Below are positions 32,501-37,400 of a stretch of 64,000 nt of DNA, piece after piece. Source of the DNA: Gynuella sunshinyii YC6258. Its GTDB lineage: Bacteria; Pseudomonadota; Gammaproteobacteria; Pseudomonadales; Natronospirillaceae. The stretch spans positions 3,076,593 through 3,140,592 of the forward strand of contig NZ_CP007142.1 of assembly GCF_000940805.1 (NCBI RefSeq), written 5' to 3'. Numbering within the stretch: the first letter of the stretch is position 1; each line of letters begins with the position of its first letter. Both the position numbers and the translations under genes were made by a program. The notes beneath the pieces were generated by a model. That model searched no databases, was not told where the DNA came from, and was given only the letters and a program-made list of their open reading frames with translations.

Positions 32501-34156
32501 CGCCTGGCGGCGGTTCCCACGGCATTGATGCCTGCGTCCATCGAGGCATGTTATGGCGATGCCGTTTCCGGAGCGCATGATGCCGCTACGACGGTGTTGC
32601 TCAAACTGGCTGCAACCCGTGAGTCTTCAGCATTTTTATTTCCGCCAACGGTCGCTGAGTCCGCACTGCAACTGTTGGGTAAACGCGCTGATCAGATTCA
32701 TCGACTGCAATCGCTGTCGTTGATGACCACTGATCTCCAGATCTCCTGGGTGCTGGTCCGGTTACAGGCCGACAACCCTGCACTCGTTGACCTGGATTTC
32801 TGCGACGATCATGGCCATGTCTGTGTGCGTTTGCAGGGATTGCAGAGTCTGGAACAACGCCCCTCGTCAGTACCCAACGGTGCCAGCACATTGATGATGT
32901 GTCAGCCCTGCTGGCAGCCGACACCGTTGGCCGAACCGGCGTCACCGGTCGTCTGGTCACGACATGTCATTCTGGTGGCGGCCATGGACGATACCATTGT
33001 TAAACCGATCCGTGAGCAACTGCCACAGGCCGAATGTCATAGCCTGAGTCTGCCGCAGCAGGGTGATATGGGCAGCCGTTTCAGTGCCTGTGCGGTGCAG
33101 GTGTTTGAACACATCAAATCGATTCTGATGGCCCGGCCTCATGGTCAGCAGTTGCTTCAGATCCTGATACCGTCGACGGCGGAACAGGTCGTTCTCAGGG
33201 GCCTGGCCGGATTGTTGAAAACCGCTGAACTGGAAAATCCTCATCTGATTGGCCAGCTGATTGAATGGCCGGTGGATCAGAGCAGCGAGCCGTTAACACA
33301 GATTGTGATCGATCACCGCAATGCCGGAGGAAGCGGCCATATCCGTTACCACGATGACCAGCGCCTGGGTGCGGTGTTGCGTGAACAGCCATCCATGGTT
33401 GCGCATATTCCCTGGCGTGACAATGGCGTCTATCTGATTACCGGCGGTGCCGGTGGATTGGGCGCAATCTTCGCCCGGGAAATTGCTGCCAGAACCCGTC
33501 ATGCCCGTCTGATTCTGACCGGTCGCCGCGGTCTGGATGCAGAATGTCAGCAACTGTTGGATGAGATTACCGCCGCCGGTATTAAAGCCGAGTATCGCTC
33601 CTGTGATGTGGTGGATCGACAGGCCGTGGAGCACCTGATTGCCGATATCGTTGAGCGTTATGGTCAACTGAACGGCATCCTTCATGGCGCCGGTCTGATC
33701 CATGATAACTATATTCTGAAAAAACAATCGCCGGAGTTTGCAGCGGTTCTGGCCCCCAAAGTTGCCGGTCTGGTGAATCTGGATCTGGCAAGCCAGCATC
33801 TGCCGCTCGATTTCTTTGTCCTTTTTTCATCTTTGTCCGGTGTGATGGGTAACAGTGGTCAGTCAGATTACGCCGCGGCCAATGCCTTCATGGATGCCTA
33901 TGCGGATTACCGCAATCAACTGCACGCCAGCGGTGCGCGGCATGGAAAAACCTGTTCGATCAGCTGGTCATTATGGCAGGAGGGGGGCATGCGTATCAGT
34001 GCCGACCTGCTACAGGACAGCGGCATGAAAGCCATGAAAACAGACGAAGGGTTACAGGCGTTTTACCGCATTCTGAATCTGAATCAGTCACACATGCTGG
34101 TGTTGGATGGAGAGCGTTCAGTCTTGGAAAGTGTTCTGGTCAGCGAGGAATCATGA
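13697..34156 (+). CDS. trans-AT polyketide synthase PKS1 (loading module, modules 1-3 and most of 4)
   Basis: A 6819-aa multifunctional protein that starts the assembly line. Domain order by residue: DH 1-280; FkbM-type methyltransferase ~395-655; FkbH ~670-1140; ACP (Ser1243); KS1 1323- (active-site Ser1493); ECH* ~1935-2170; ECH2 ~2205-2460; three ACPs (Ser2514, Ser2606, Ser2701); KS2 2786- (Cys2954), KR, ACP (Ser3866); KS3 3946- (Cys4109), KR, C-methyltransferase, ACP (Ser5439); KS4 5527- (Cys5702), degenerate DH, KR. No AT domain occurs; each KS is followed by the usual linker ending YPF-x-R-x-x-YW. The protein ends after KR4 and its ACP lies at the N-terminus of PKS2. ATG 13697 has AGGG upstream, and its stop overlaps the PKS2 ATG (ATGA). 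Confidence 0.95.
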   Translation: MNMEFVLDENAPLLMNHQVKGEAIFPAVGYFERLVSELRNLAICTEEIYPFGISNASWLAPLRADNGCARMHLSINRKELGYEYQFLKLLGAETQLCASGIIEFRHSEPEPREMPLDAFLGTSGHLINRSAARLYHRNDIYQMFLKIGIHYKDLFCALDQFSFHEDLSIGRILRNVGEYESGIHVRPDILDAAVQCVLLTVHESRTTPALFVPFSVAEVSFFQKPSSLCYVVVEPHEAGTSDDIYRFNVRIMDESGVVSVLMKDLCVRRYSRPSQNEDITVKKGPGNVTSLPGLNWFITSTFTAEPIQEPLSDWSDSLGWPVNISFAPYNQLYQQLIESSGFIYQNTSGANLILTRLEDFQENDQHQQSVTENNNPLPLDAGISREERDNVLVDSLRMTLPNGLEIAHLNSYESHYLYNEIFVEKTYLKKGITVERGEVVIDIGANIGMFSLFIASEFKEVQIFAFEPSPATYDVLNKNLALYIPNAVALPFGVSNQDGEAEFVFYPLSSVWSGFHADDEQDGLALRQAMENELTSRYTFDDNDALQTHLDALVKERLHKETYQCQLRSLSSFFREYEIEKIGLIKLDAEKCEWDVLQGIEDQDWEKIRQLVVEIHYQDDSDIAQKIRQLLCDKGYEIEVVEEELLKESGLYNLYARRPQIQHAPQPYNVLDGIERNLDALAELIQHQHPRFNVPLFLVLCPPSPAALEQLPAEFCQQMEQRLRAQLNHVARVVSVSDYSELYPLTNYHDPVRQELGDIPYTDPFFKTLAAILVRNLVAGEQAPYKTIVLDCDNTLWSGVVGEAGVEGIEISAEFQALQSFMLAQKQNGMLLCLVSKNNEADVRNVFEQRKDMVLQWDDFVVHQINWSPKSQNLIELSKSLNLALNSFIFVDDSPMECAEVRESCPEVMTLQLPADHTDGGLKTFLQHVWVFDHHQVTAEDRQRTALYQHQFKREQFRTGFDSLKSFIDGLELQVTLVPIDADNVSRFAQLTHRTNQFNINKQPKSAADLSRYADQAGHGCLCFQVSDRFGDYGLCGLILYRQVTENSLLADGFLLSCRALGRGVEYQMLAALTDVASRMNCSTIQFVARQTEKNAPALKFLADIAEQCEVVATESANQLDYQFPVSKLSAVQFMATEPATDPEILPKVSASSDGRQLSSLWIQQVAEQAGALIAGIEGQDSEHQHPASVNTDTLLSDEDSTQSAGDISVAETLVLDHVRRCLSSPDMQIDVNKAFSEYGVDSMAGINLVVMLNKSLDVTLPATTLFDYANVRDLSQFICQEYPQAVTRLQPSVMNVTTNSSNAARTTVTTQAVNPVIDSKVDDIAVVGMSGRFPGIRSPQAFWTMLAEGRSCITEVPADRWDVSVYYDPDRTKENKTYGKWGGFIEEIDRFDAAFFGISGKEAQQMDPQQRLFLEESWHALEDAGYADRGTGQKKWSVFVGADSGDYQLNLRQSGVPIDGSSFMGNDASILAARIAYFMNLKGAAIAIDTASSSSLSAVHMGCASLRSGESDLVIAGGVSIHTTAQFHILCSKAGMLSEDGACKVFDDRADGFVPGEAVGVVILKRLQNARQDRDHIYAVIKGSSINQDGKTNGITAPSGRSQTDLIRQTWDQYGIDPAAISYIESHGTGTRLGDPIEVKALTDAFRVSTDNVRYCALGAVKSNIGHCVHASGVSALLKVLLSLQHGKIAPNRNFVSPNQHIDFEHSPFYINTRLQDWNAPEGELRLAALSSFGFSGTNVHMVVQEYVDITPRVVARTVVDDGQYVFVLSAKNESQLQASARQLQQFLSARAPVDEYELVSLAYTLQVGREAMSHRLAISAATAAELISGLQQYLAGKTGNSIYTGVVQAGSNATALKPTHNSEVVAQAWVLGQTVSWRSLYDDQPYRFAGLPTYPFERERYWLPAQKHVDTLVTKALTEAVTNEIVAEQSASMSGRRTLMPLSTFGAQGKSVSLLQAQLIEPGILQLTAKESVLTAPMMAELRAQLHKAQASPDVKVVILSAGQQPFFSADVQTPAAIPAGFSDLVMACELPVIAAVEGGARGAGWLLACLCDFMIAAREQRYQYSPQPQEKPLSQQEWQFFAERFGEYPADQLLFTDAGLTGQALQELGLQMPVVEQTDVLNSAVTLARDLAKSTRAALVALKQHMSRHLRACADALLQSPIPFSRSPVRATDRLSTNTVSATESWHRVEAERQAMGSGRKIPLSTEVVSAEAYDNGVLQVVLHDRDSRNTFSAAFIDGICEVFRHIQHNQQYKVVVLTGYDHYFASGGTQETLLAIQQGDARFTDDTIFSLALECDVPVIAAMQGHGIGPGWVLGLFCDAMFYSEESVYFSPYMQYGFTPGAGATLIFPSRFGYDMAREILFTARYYKGQDLARPGLLHTVLPRHNVLTAALVTAARLAQTSDRDGLVSDKAGRVAALRSRLDENYALELAMHEKTFVGNDEVRQRVLQHFNQGIPTKVSDVPVAAPVIDHHEQRRQVHEALKSMLADELHLQVSRIEDHTPFIDLGLDSITGVTFIRQVNSRYGLSLTAASLYSAANLTDFTSLVLAEQPRQPATNPPLPQMDTDADDILAFLRRTLADELHLNPERMDDNTPFIDLGLDSITGVTWIRTINAHFSTALGAAELYTHPTLRAFAAFLSHDQSAIVVTTVATTPAPTAMVDDHQTLTFLKHTLAEELHLNPDRIDEDTPFIDLGLDSITGVTFIRRINQHFAQNFGAAELYSHPTLRLFSRFVEQQNAHTEAAPVPPAAAMNVTQDVAATAVVRSEPVSPPSARTPGKPESTAIAVIGMAGQFPQSPSLELFWEHLVAGHDCISEVPAWRWSLTEYYHPDASVPGKTYSRWMGALDDADKFDPLFFNISRREAQLMDPQQRLFLESCWAAIEDAGYAPSALSGSNCGVYVGAGAGDYAHGLAIDAVNAQSFAGNEPAILAARISYLLNLQGPSLALNTACSSSLVAIVSACDSLVSGQCDLALAGGVSVLSGPLMHIMTSKANMLSRHGRCFTFDERADGFVPAEGVGTLLLKRLADAEADGDAIHGVIRGWGTNQDGKTNGITAPNRDAQIRLQQQVYQRFAIHPESIQLVETHGTATRLGDPIEVEGLQRTFQAHTQKQSYCALGSVKSNIGHTLMAAGVASVLKTLLALKHRCIPPVAHFETLNEHINLDHSPFYINREAREWQVNGNVPRRAAVSAFGFSGTNAHVVIDEYRSAVTPTTGRPGETDRLLSQVIVLSARTDEQLTAMVQNLSSALQNGSLAEVKLVDIAVTLQTGRDAMAERLALVADSKETLQTRLQSYLQQPETTEGVYRGHIGQEDVCLPILNEDPEFQHTLVRWVQQQRIAKVLRLWVSGLSIHWASLYQHIAGRRIHLPVYPFARQRYWLDGKLASKTVAPSPLPNSEPIALLEPVWRASPVQDISATDEPLVRHEVFLLGDALMGLAAQMSGPEYSVQTLDGRMSAPDQTFEAAAVALFEYINNTMRESLPGTVLIQVIVSDSLFTGLGALLTSAAQEYSRLQAQLILVSAAETPVTLNQKIRQNRSRPDDQFIRYDQGERQVRELTQRPIADKVMPWRAGGVYLISGGAGGLGLTFAREIATYCNQATIILVGRSDLTPEQQAAIEHVRGLGAQVEYQQLDISQYPAVVALIEHITRSYGHLNGIIHAAGVVRVNAISRKSGSEFKTVLATKVSGTVNLDQATQALDLDFMVLFSSVASVYGDVGLADYACANAFMNDYARYRSQLQRMGQRHGQTLAIVWPLWRNGGMQVTDAMARWLAQNSVHSRAPLTDQQGIEGFYRALACAAPEVIIHSGERIDAGPRPSKAHTPQPSINRTASLQQSLTQVVMQLMALQPEDITDTATFSQMGFDSITLTELSVQLNQRFGLTLTPAVFFEYSTIASVSQYLLKQHPSVFAEIATENGTHETPHDHTLVTAQTPADQRTYTTQPVTSVAIIGISGEFPEADNIAAWWHNLEAEKDCISEAPLHRWDWRSGEHDDSIKWGGFLDGIDAFDPLFFDISPAEAEVMDPQQRLLMTHAWLAIEDAGYAPSSLAGSQTGVFVGTCNSGYNALAAQQGRAVEGYTAVASSPSMGPNRLSYLLDLHGPSEPIDTACSSSLVAIHRAANAIREGRCTLAVSGGVNTLISADIQVSLSKAGALSPDGRCKTFSRHANGYVRSEGVAIVVMKALADAERDGDPIYGVILASGENHGGRANSLTAPNTRAQADLLLDVYRRGNIDPRHISYVEAHGTGTALGDPVEVNALKTAFAERCAELDGMNAAMQTPYCGLGSVKSNIGHLELASGAAGVIKVLLQFKHQRLLKSLHSEEQNPYIELSDSPFFVVRQTQHWPNVTDGQGNVLPRRAAVSSFGFGGVNAHLVLEEYVAHAQSDTRNAGNVPVLVPLSAMNRERLLASVRCLKDWLTDRTDIALCDLAYTLQTGRNGMKDRLGIVVNSIDELLKTLDCVLEDRMPVAGHYRFSGQTASDQDMSGAITQARHGNYEPLLNWWLAGQTVDWSQLYEDNRPRRLNLPGYPFARQRFWALNKAQIPGAAHRVDPVSADQDNDADLLALTPVWQAVPSATAGADTDQHVTVIAPDWVTYMVADTVTVSDWVDVAAILEPDTLQTVLWDCQPIQHLLIHLPQISDGQPSHATVCQLFNIVKAMLALGYGDQPLRWSIVTTQAQPVCHGDIVYPDQAALHGLAGVLAKEYPRWQVQVADLADDCYWPVAELLAVRGESGRAWGYRDRQWYQQVLTPVPEVASSSGYRQGGIYVVIGGSGGIGEQWTRWMQQHWQAQVVWIGRRPLDQALQARLQALAEFGPTPVYLQGDATSAEVLMTLLNTVYQRFGAVHGIIHSAVDQFDRSLAEMSTEQFRTVLRTKVDILLNIDAALAEFEQSGRLDTLDFVLIFSSMASFEKGGGFAGYAAGCLFADACAQTLEARYQRPVKAVNWGYWKVGSGLRVSSEYQTQQQRKGIAPIQPDTALARLPQLLGSSLSQLALVQVASAQAQNYLELPVVTVADSNTGQAQPGADDYQLAAIQPEEHHYHQQQNTLIANILFRLLTDHGYLLTDRLHPAHFPGVSRQYLPWMQATLTFLTAQGLLQQTATGLQVAAAATAVADIETLWSQWQQAQAGFAADKQPYGALIADCLKALPDILSGQIRATDVMFPDGSMERVKTLYQGNRVADLFNRILADTLYQAISSRLAADPDATFRILEVGAGTGGTTAMVLKVLKPLHGAIAEYLYTDLSRSFLLHAQSHYQPEHPFLRTALFDAGQALADQQIPAQHFDFVIAANVLHATANIHQTLLNVKATLRNDGQLLLNELSNRTLWGHVTFGLLEGWWCAEDTSVRIPGSPALTPEGWATALDKAGFGGVQFPQHQAHTLGQQIVVAVRQPLVQSLPVSPVADLQPATVGYLKQLLSKVLKMPVSELDAEEPMQSYGIDSILINQINARLREQFGDIRSTLLFEKKTIAELADYFVTHEAQQLRKVLGHHTDKPAALRITATDDASLSAPAPAPAPTPAPAPAPGLAEPIAVIGISGRYADAEDLSQFWDNLQQGKNCVTDIPARRWSWQDVYQPDPQLAVEQGKSYCRSGSFVGGFDEFDPLFFNLSPHDALAMDPQERLFLQTAWAVLEDAAHTRAMLAEHYAGQVGVFVGVTRTGFDLYGPELRRQGVPFYPRTSFSSMANRLSYFLNIHGPSLPIDTMCSSSLTAVHEACEHLRHGSCRLAIAGGVNLFLHPSAYVELSASGMLSRDGSCKSFAAGANGFVPGEGVGAVLLKPLSAAQADGDNIRALIRSTHVNHDGKTNGYTVPNPNAQTSLIRAALDKAGLKASDISYIEAHGTGTELGDPIEVTGLTLAFSQDTCDTGFCALGSVKSNIGHLEAAAGIAGLSKVILQLQHGKLVPSLHASTLNPNISLSKTPFYLQQSLSDWHPGASGTRMAGVSSFGAGGANAHVIVEEYIPSESESRDIRQPAILLLSARTETALRARAEALLSHLTSQPVELHDLAWTLQSGREAMEQRLAFVADSVADVIARLTAWLKGDETHVLRGRVSANKETVRAMQNDSALQTLWQDRHDRPALETVLGYWIQGAEPDWSQLYQQRLPARLALPTYPFAAESYWLDHPMLTPAGSETTRLRHSLLQENISDFSEQRYRSELSMETLQAMGLDAVDTQAVPALLHVQIAILAARHAMADAGSYPLTVRQLAWSDPVSLQQPVSLHTGMVLKGKGIAFETYGVTGETGSRTVYCQGEIETHTGLNATPVDIEGLRTRLAAVPTALMPASIEACYGDAVSGAHDAATTVLLKLAATRESSAFLFPPTVAESALQLLGKRADQIHRLQSLSLMTTDLQISWVLVRLQADNPALVDLDFCDDHGHVCVRLQGLQSLEQRPSSVPNGASTLMMCQPCWQPTPLAEPASPVVWSRHVILVAAMDDTIVKPIREQLPQAECHSLSLPQQGDMGSRFSACAVQVFEHIKSILMARPHGQQLLQILIPSTAEQVVLRGLAGLLKTAELENPHLIGQLIEWPVDQSSEPLTQIVIDHRNAGGSGHIRYHDDQRLGAVLREQPSMVAHIPWRDNGVYLITGGAGGLGAIFAREIAARTRHARLILTGRRGLDAECQQLLDEITAAGIKAEYRSCDVVDRQAVEHLIADIVERYGQLNGILHGAGLIHDNYILKKQSPEFAAVLAPKVAGLVNLDLASQHLPLDFFVLFSSLSGVMGNSGQSDYAAANAFMDAYADYRNQLHASGARHGKTCSISWSLWQEGGMRISADLLQDSGMKAMKTDEGLQAFYRILNLNQSHMLVLDGERSVLESVLVSEES
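17663..21915 (+). other. Module 1: KS(Ser) - ECH* - ECH2 - ACP - ACP - ACP
   Basis: KS1 reads DTASSSSL: the nucleophilic Cys is Ser1493, while His1628 (ESHGTGT) and the KSNIGH motif are present. Two crotonase-fold domains follow. The first is short and degenerate; the second has QGHGIGPGWVLGLF and QYGFTPGAGATLIFP like the free ECH2. Three tandem ACPs follow with DSITGVTF, DSITGVTW and DSITGVTF; the Trp at Ser+6 in the second matches the position that flags ACPs for HMGS recruitment. The layout predicts beta-branching next to the starter, yet KS1 may not condense. Confidence 0.85.
22052..25420 (+). other. Module 2: KS - KR - ACP
   Basis: KS2 has NTACSSSL (Cys2954), ETHGTAT and KSNIGH. The KR has an intact cofactor motif GGAGGLG and the YxxxN pair (DYACANAF). 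The HAAGVVRVNAI segment lacks the Asp typical of B-type KRs. ACP at Ser3866 (GFDSITL). Predicted output is a beta-hydroxy intermediate. Confidence 0.85.
25532..30130 (+). other. Module 3: KS - KR - cMT - ACP
   Basis: KS3 is complete (DTACSSSL, EAHGTGT, KSNIGH). The KR has GGSGGIG and the catalytic Tyr but Cys replaces Asn of YxxxN (GYAAGCLF). The C-methyltransferase carries the SAM motif ILEVGAGTGGTT (residue ~5209) and the downstream ANVLHAT motif. ACP Ser5439 (YGIDSIL). Predicted alpha-methyl, beta-hydroxy unit if the KR is active. Confidence 0.85.
30215..30267 (+). repeat. Ala-Pro repeat linker before KS4
   Basis: Short CCTGCG/CCTGCA hexamer repeats encode an (Ala-Pro)n linker between the module 3 ACP and KS4. 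It is a flexible spacer and probably length-variable by slippage. Confidence 0.7.
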
Positions 34157-34450
34157 ATAATTATTCAAATAACCATCAGGTCAACAACAACGTGGCGTTG
34201 ACGGACACAGATAATCAGCGGTTGCAGGAAAAAACAATCCATCGGTTGCGGCAGGTATTGAGTCAGGTAACGGGTTTGTCCGTTGAACGGATTGAGCCCG
34301 ATGTCCGGCTGGAACATTACGGTATCGATTCGATGGCCATCACACGGATGAATCAGTTATTACGGCATCATTTCGACCGACTGCCCAAAACCCTGTTATT
34401 TGAATATCAGACAGTGAACGAACTGAGTCAGTATCTGTTGTCTGAATATC
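30275..34450 (+). other. Module 4: KS - DH(inactive) - KR, with ACP on PKS2
   Basis: KS4 is complete (DTMCSSSL, EAHGTGT). The DH fold begins normally (RHSLLQENISDFSEQRY) but the HxxxGxxxxP motif is gone (region LDAVDTQAVPALLHV, residue ~6160) and the second catalytic Asp is Glu (PTVAESALQ), so dehydration is unlikely. KR4 is intact (GGAGGLG, SDYAAANAF) with a B-type Asp in LIHDNYI. The cognate ACP is PKS2 residue Ser60, so the module is split between proteins. Confidence 0.82.
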
Positions 34451-37400
34451 GTCGGCAATGTTTGAACTGGGTTGGTCATATTGCTGTCGACCAGGCGATT
34501 CAAAGCGCGGCCACCGATCACCCCGAAGCAGCACCGCTGACACTGACTTCCATGCATGAGCATGCCTCGACCGGACACAGCCGTTTCGCGACGACAGCAT
34601 CCGGAAACGATGATTCTCCATCACAGCCGTCGGGCACACAGTCGGCGGTTCAAACACCGCTTCAATCTGCCAGACCGACCGATATTGCGATTATTGGCGT
34701 GCATGGGCAGTTTCCCCTGGCATCGTCACTGGAGGCCTACTGGCAGGTGCTGAAAAACGGTCAGGATTGTATTGCTGAGATTCCCGCTGTGCGCTGGCCG
34801 GTAGCCGGTTTTTATGAGGCGGACCCACACGCCGCGGTTGCCGCTCAGAAAAGCTATGGCAAGTGGGGAGGATTCCTCGAAGGGTTTGCTGAATTTGACC
34901 CCTTATTTTTTAACATCTCCCCGCAGGAAGCCATCAACATGGACCCGCAGGAGCGACTATTTTTACAGGCATCCTGGACGGTACTGGAGCAGGCCGGATA
35001 CAGCCGCCAACGGCTGGCCGACTGTTGTCAGCATAATGTCGGTGTGTATGCCGGGGTGACCAAAACCGGGTATTCCCTTTATGCCGAAACCCTGCAACGC
35101 CTGGGCGAAAACCTGGCCCCCCGGACATCGTTCGGCTCAATCGCCAATCGGGTGTCCTATGCGCTGGACCTGAACGGACCCAGCATGCCCATCGATACCA
35201 TGTGTTCCTCATCCCTGACCGCCATTCACGAGGCCTGTGAAAGCATCATTCGTGGCGAATGTGTCATGGCCATCGCCGGTGGGGTAAACCTGTATCTGCA
35301 TCCCCAGACTTATGTGGATATGTCGGCGCTGCGCATGCTCTCCACCGATGGCAAATGCCGAAGTTTTGGTGCTGGTGGCAACGGCTATGTGCCCGGCGAG
35401 GGCGTCGGAGTGGTGCTGCTCAAACAACTGCCGCAGGCACTGGCTGATCATGATCCGGTGCATGCGGTGATCCGTGCCAGCCAGGTCAACCATGGTGGCC
35501 GCACCAGTGGTTACTCCGTCCCCAATCCCAAAGCCCAGGCTGCGTTGATACACCGTGCCCTTGAAAAAGCCGGAATTCCGGCCAGGGCCGTCAGCTATAT
35601 TGAAGCCCATGGTACCGGTACCGAACTGGGCGACCCGATTGAAGTTTCCGGTTTGACCCAAGCCTTTCGGCAGCACACCGACGATATCGGTTTTTGCGCG
35701 TTGGGGTCTGCCAAAAGCAACATCGGTCATCTGGAAGCGGCGGCCGGCGTGGCCGGATTGATCAAAGTGATCCTGCAACTGCGCCATCAGCAGCTGGTTC
35801 CGAGTCTGCATGCGCAGACATTAAACCCCAACATTGACCTGGATGATTCCCCATTCGTGGTGCAGACAACCCTGCAACCCTGGGCTCGCCCGGCAGTGCA
35901 GCAAGACGGGCAACAAATTGAATATCCACGAATTGCCGGAATTTCCTCGTTTGGTGCCGGCGGAGCCAATGCTCATATCGTGGTATCTGAATATCCGGCT
36001 ATGGCGGTAACTCCGAATCTCCCTCAGGTCGATGAGCAACGGCCCGCGTTGATCCTGCTGTCGGCCAGACATCCAGAGGCATTACAGCAGATAGTCAGTA
36101 ATCTGCTTACCTACCTGGCGGACATCAATCGTGCAGAACTGAATCTGCATCAACTGGCCTACACCCTTCAGGTGGGCCGTGAGGCCATGAACGAACGGCT
36201 GGCACTGATGGTGACCTCGGTGGCCGAACTCACAGACAAGCTCCATGGATTCCTGCGTACAGAGAATGATTTTGAAGGTGTTTTTCACGGCCAGGTACAA
36301 CGTGACAAAGAGGCCGTCGCCCTGTTTAACGCCGATGAGGACTTTCAGGAAACCCTGAGCAAGTGGCTCGACCATGGCAAATTCTCCAAACTGCTGTCGC
36401 TGTGGAGCAAAGGCCTGGAGATACATTGGCAACGGCAATACTGGGACATGCTGTTTCCACAGCAAACATTCACCATGCTGGAACTGCCGACCTATCCATT
36501 TACCCGCGATCAATACTGGATTCCAGCCAGCGCACGCGAAACTGCCGTGCAGAGCCCTTTAAGGGACACCCACCCTAATGTTTCAGTGGACACCCACGTA
36601 AATGGTCTTTTAAGGGACACCCACTCCAACACTTCAGTGGACACCCACGTAAATGGTCTTTTAAGGGACACCCACTCAAATGCTTCAGTGGGCACCCACG
36701 TAAATAATCTTTTAAGGGACACCCACTCAAATGCTTCAGTGGACACCCACGTAAATGGTCTTTCAAGGGACACCCACTCCAATGTTTCAGTGGACACCCA
36801 CGTAAATGGTCTTTTAAGGGACACCCACTCAAATGCTTCAGTGGACACCCACGTAAATGGTCTTTTAAGAAACGCTTCAGTGGACACCCACGTAAATGGT
36901 CTTTCAAGGGACACCCACTCAAACGTGGGGGTAGAACTATCTTCAGTTGAGACTGACAAACCGCCGCAGACCTGGTTGTTGCAGCCGGTCTGGGAGGTGA
37001 TCTCACCACCACTTCAGGCGGAACCCTGGCCCGGTGCAGATGCTGCCGTGATTGTCATGGGTGGTACGGCAGCACAGCATGAGGCGATTTGGAAAACTTA
37101 TCCTGATTGTCATGTGGTGCAGACCGGACAGGCGTCTGTCGCTGAGATCAGTACCGCTCTGTCACCTTTACTGCCTATCCAGCATATCGTCTGGCTGGCG
37201 CCGGATGGCGCGCCTCAGAGCCTGGGTGAAGAGCGCATCATCGATGAACAGCAACAGGGCATCCTGGCACTGTTCCGATTGATCAAGGCTTTGCAGGCCC
37301 TGGACGCCGGCGGCCGTGAGCTGGGGCTGACGGTGATGACGTTTCAGGCCCAGCAGGTACTGCCGGGTGAAATTGTGAATCCAGTACACGCCGGTATCCA

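Noticed and set aside
33973-34152. Earlier in-frame start for PKS2
   Set aside because: It lies inside PKS1, encodes no recognisable domain, and the ATG at 34153 has a ribosome binding site and stop-start overlap.
36559-36930. CRISPR array
   Set aside because: The units abut without unique spacers and are translated in frame within the PKS.
36510-37012. Antisense frames with WVSLKRPFTWVSTE-type repeats
   Set aside because: They are the complement of the 51-bp repeats inside PKS2, with no ribosome binding site or domain.
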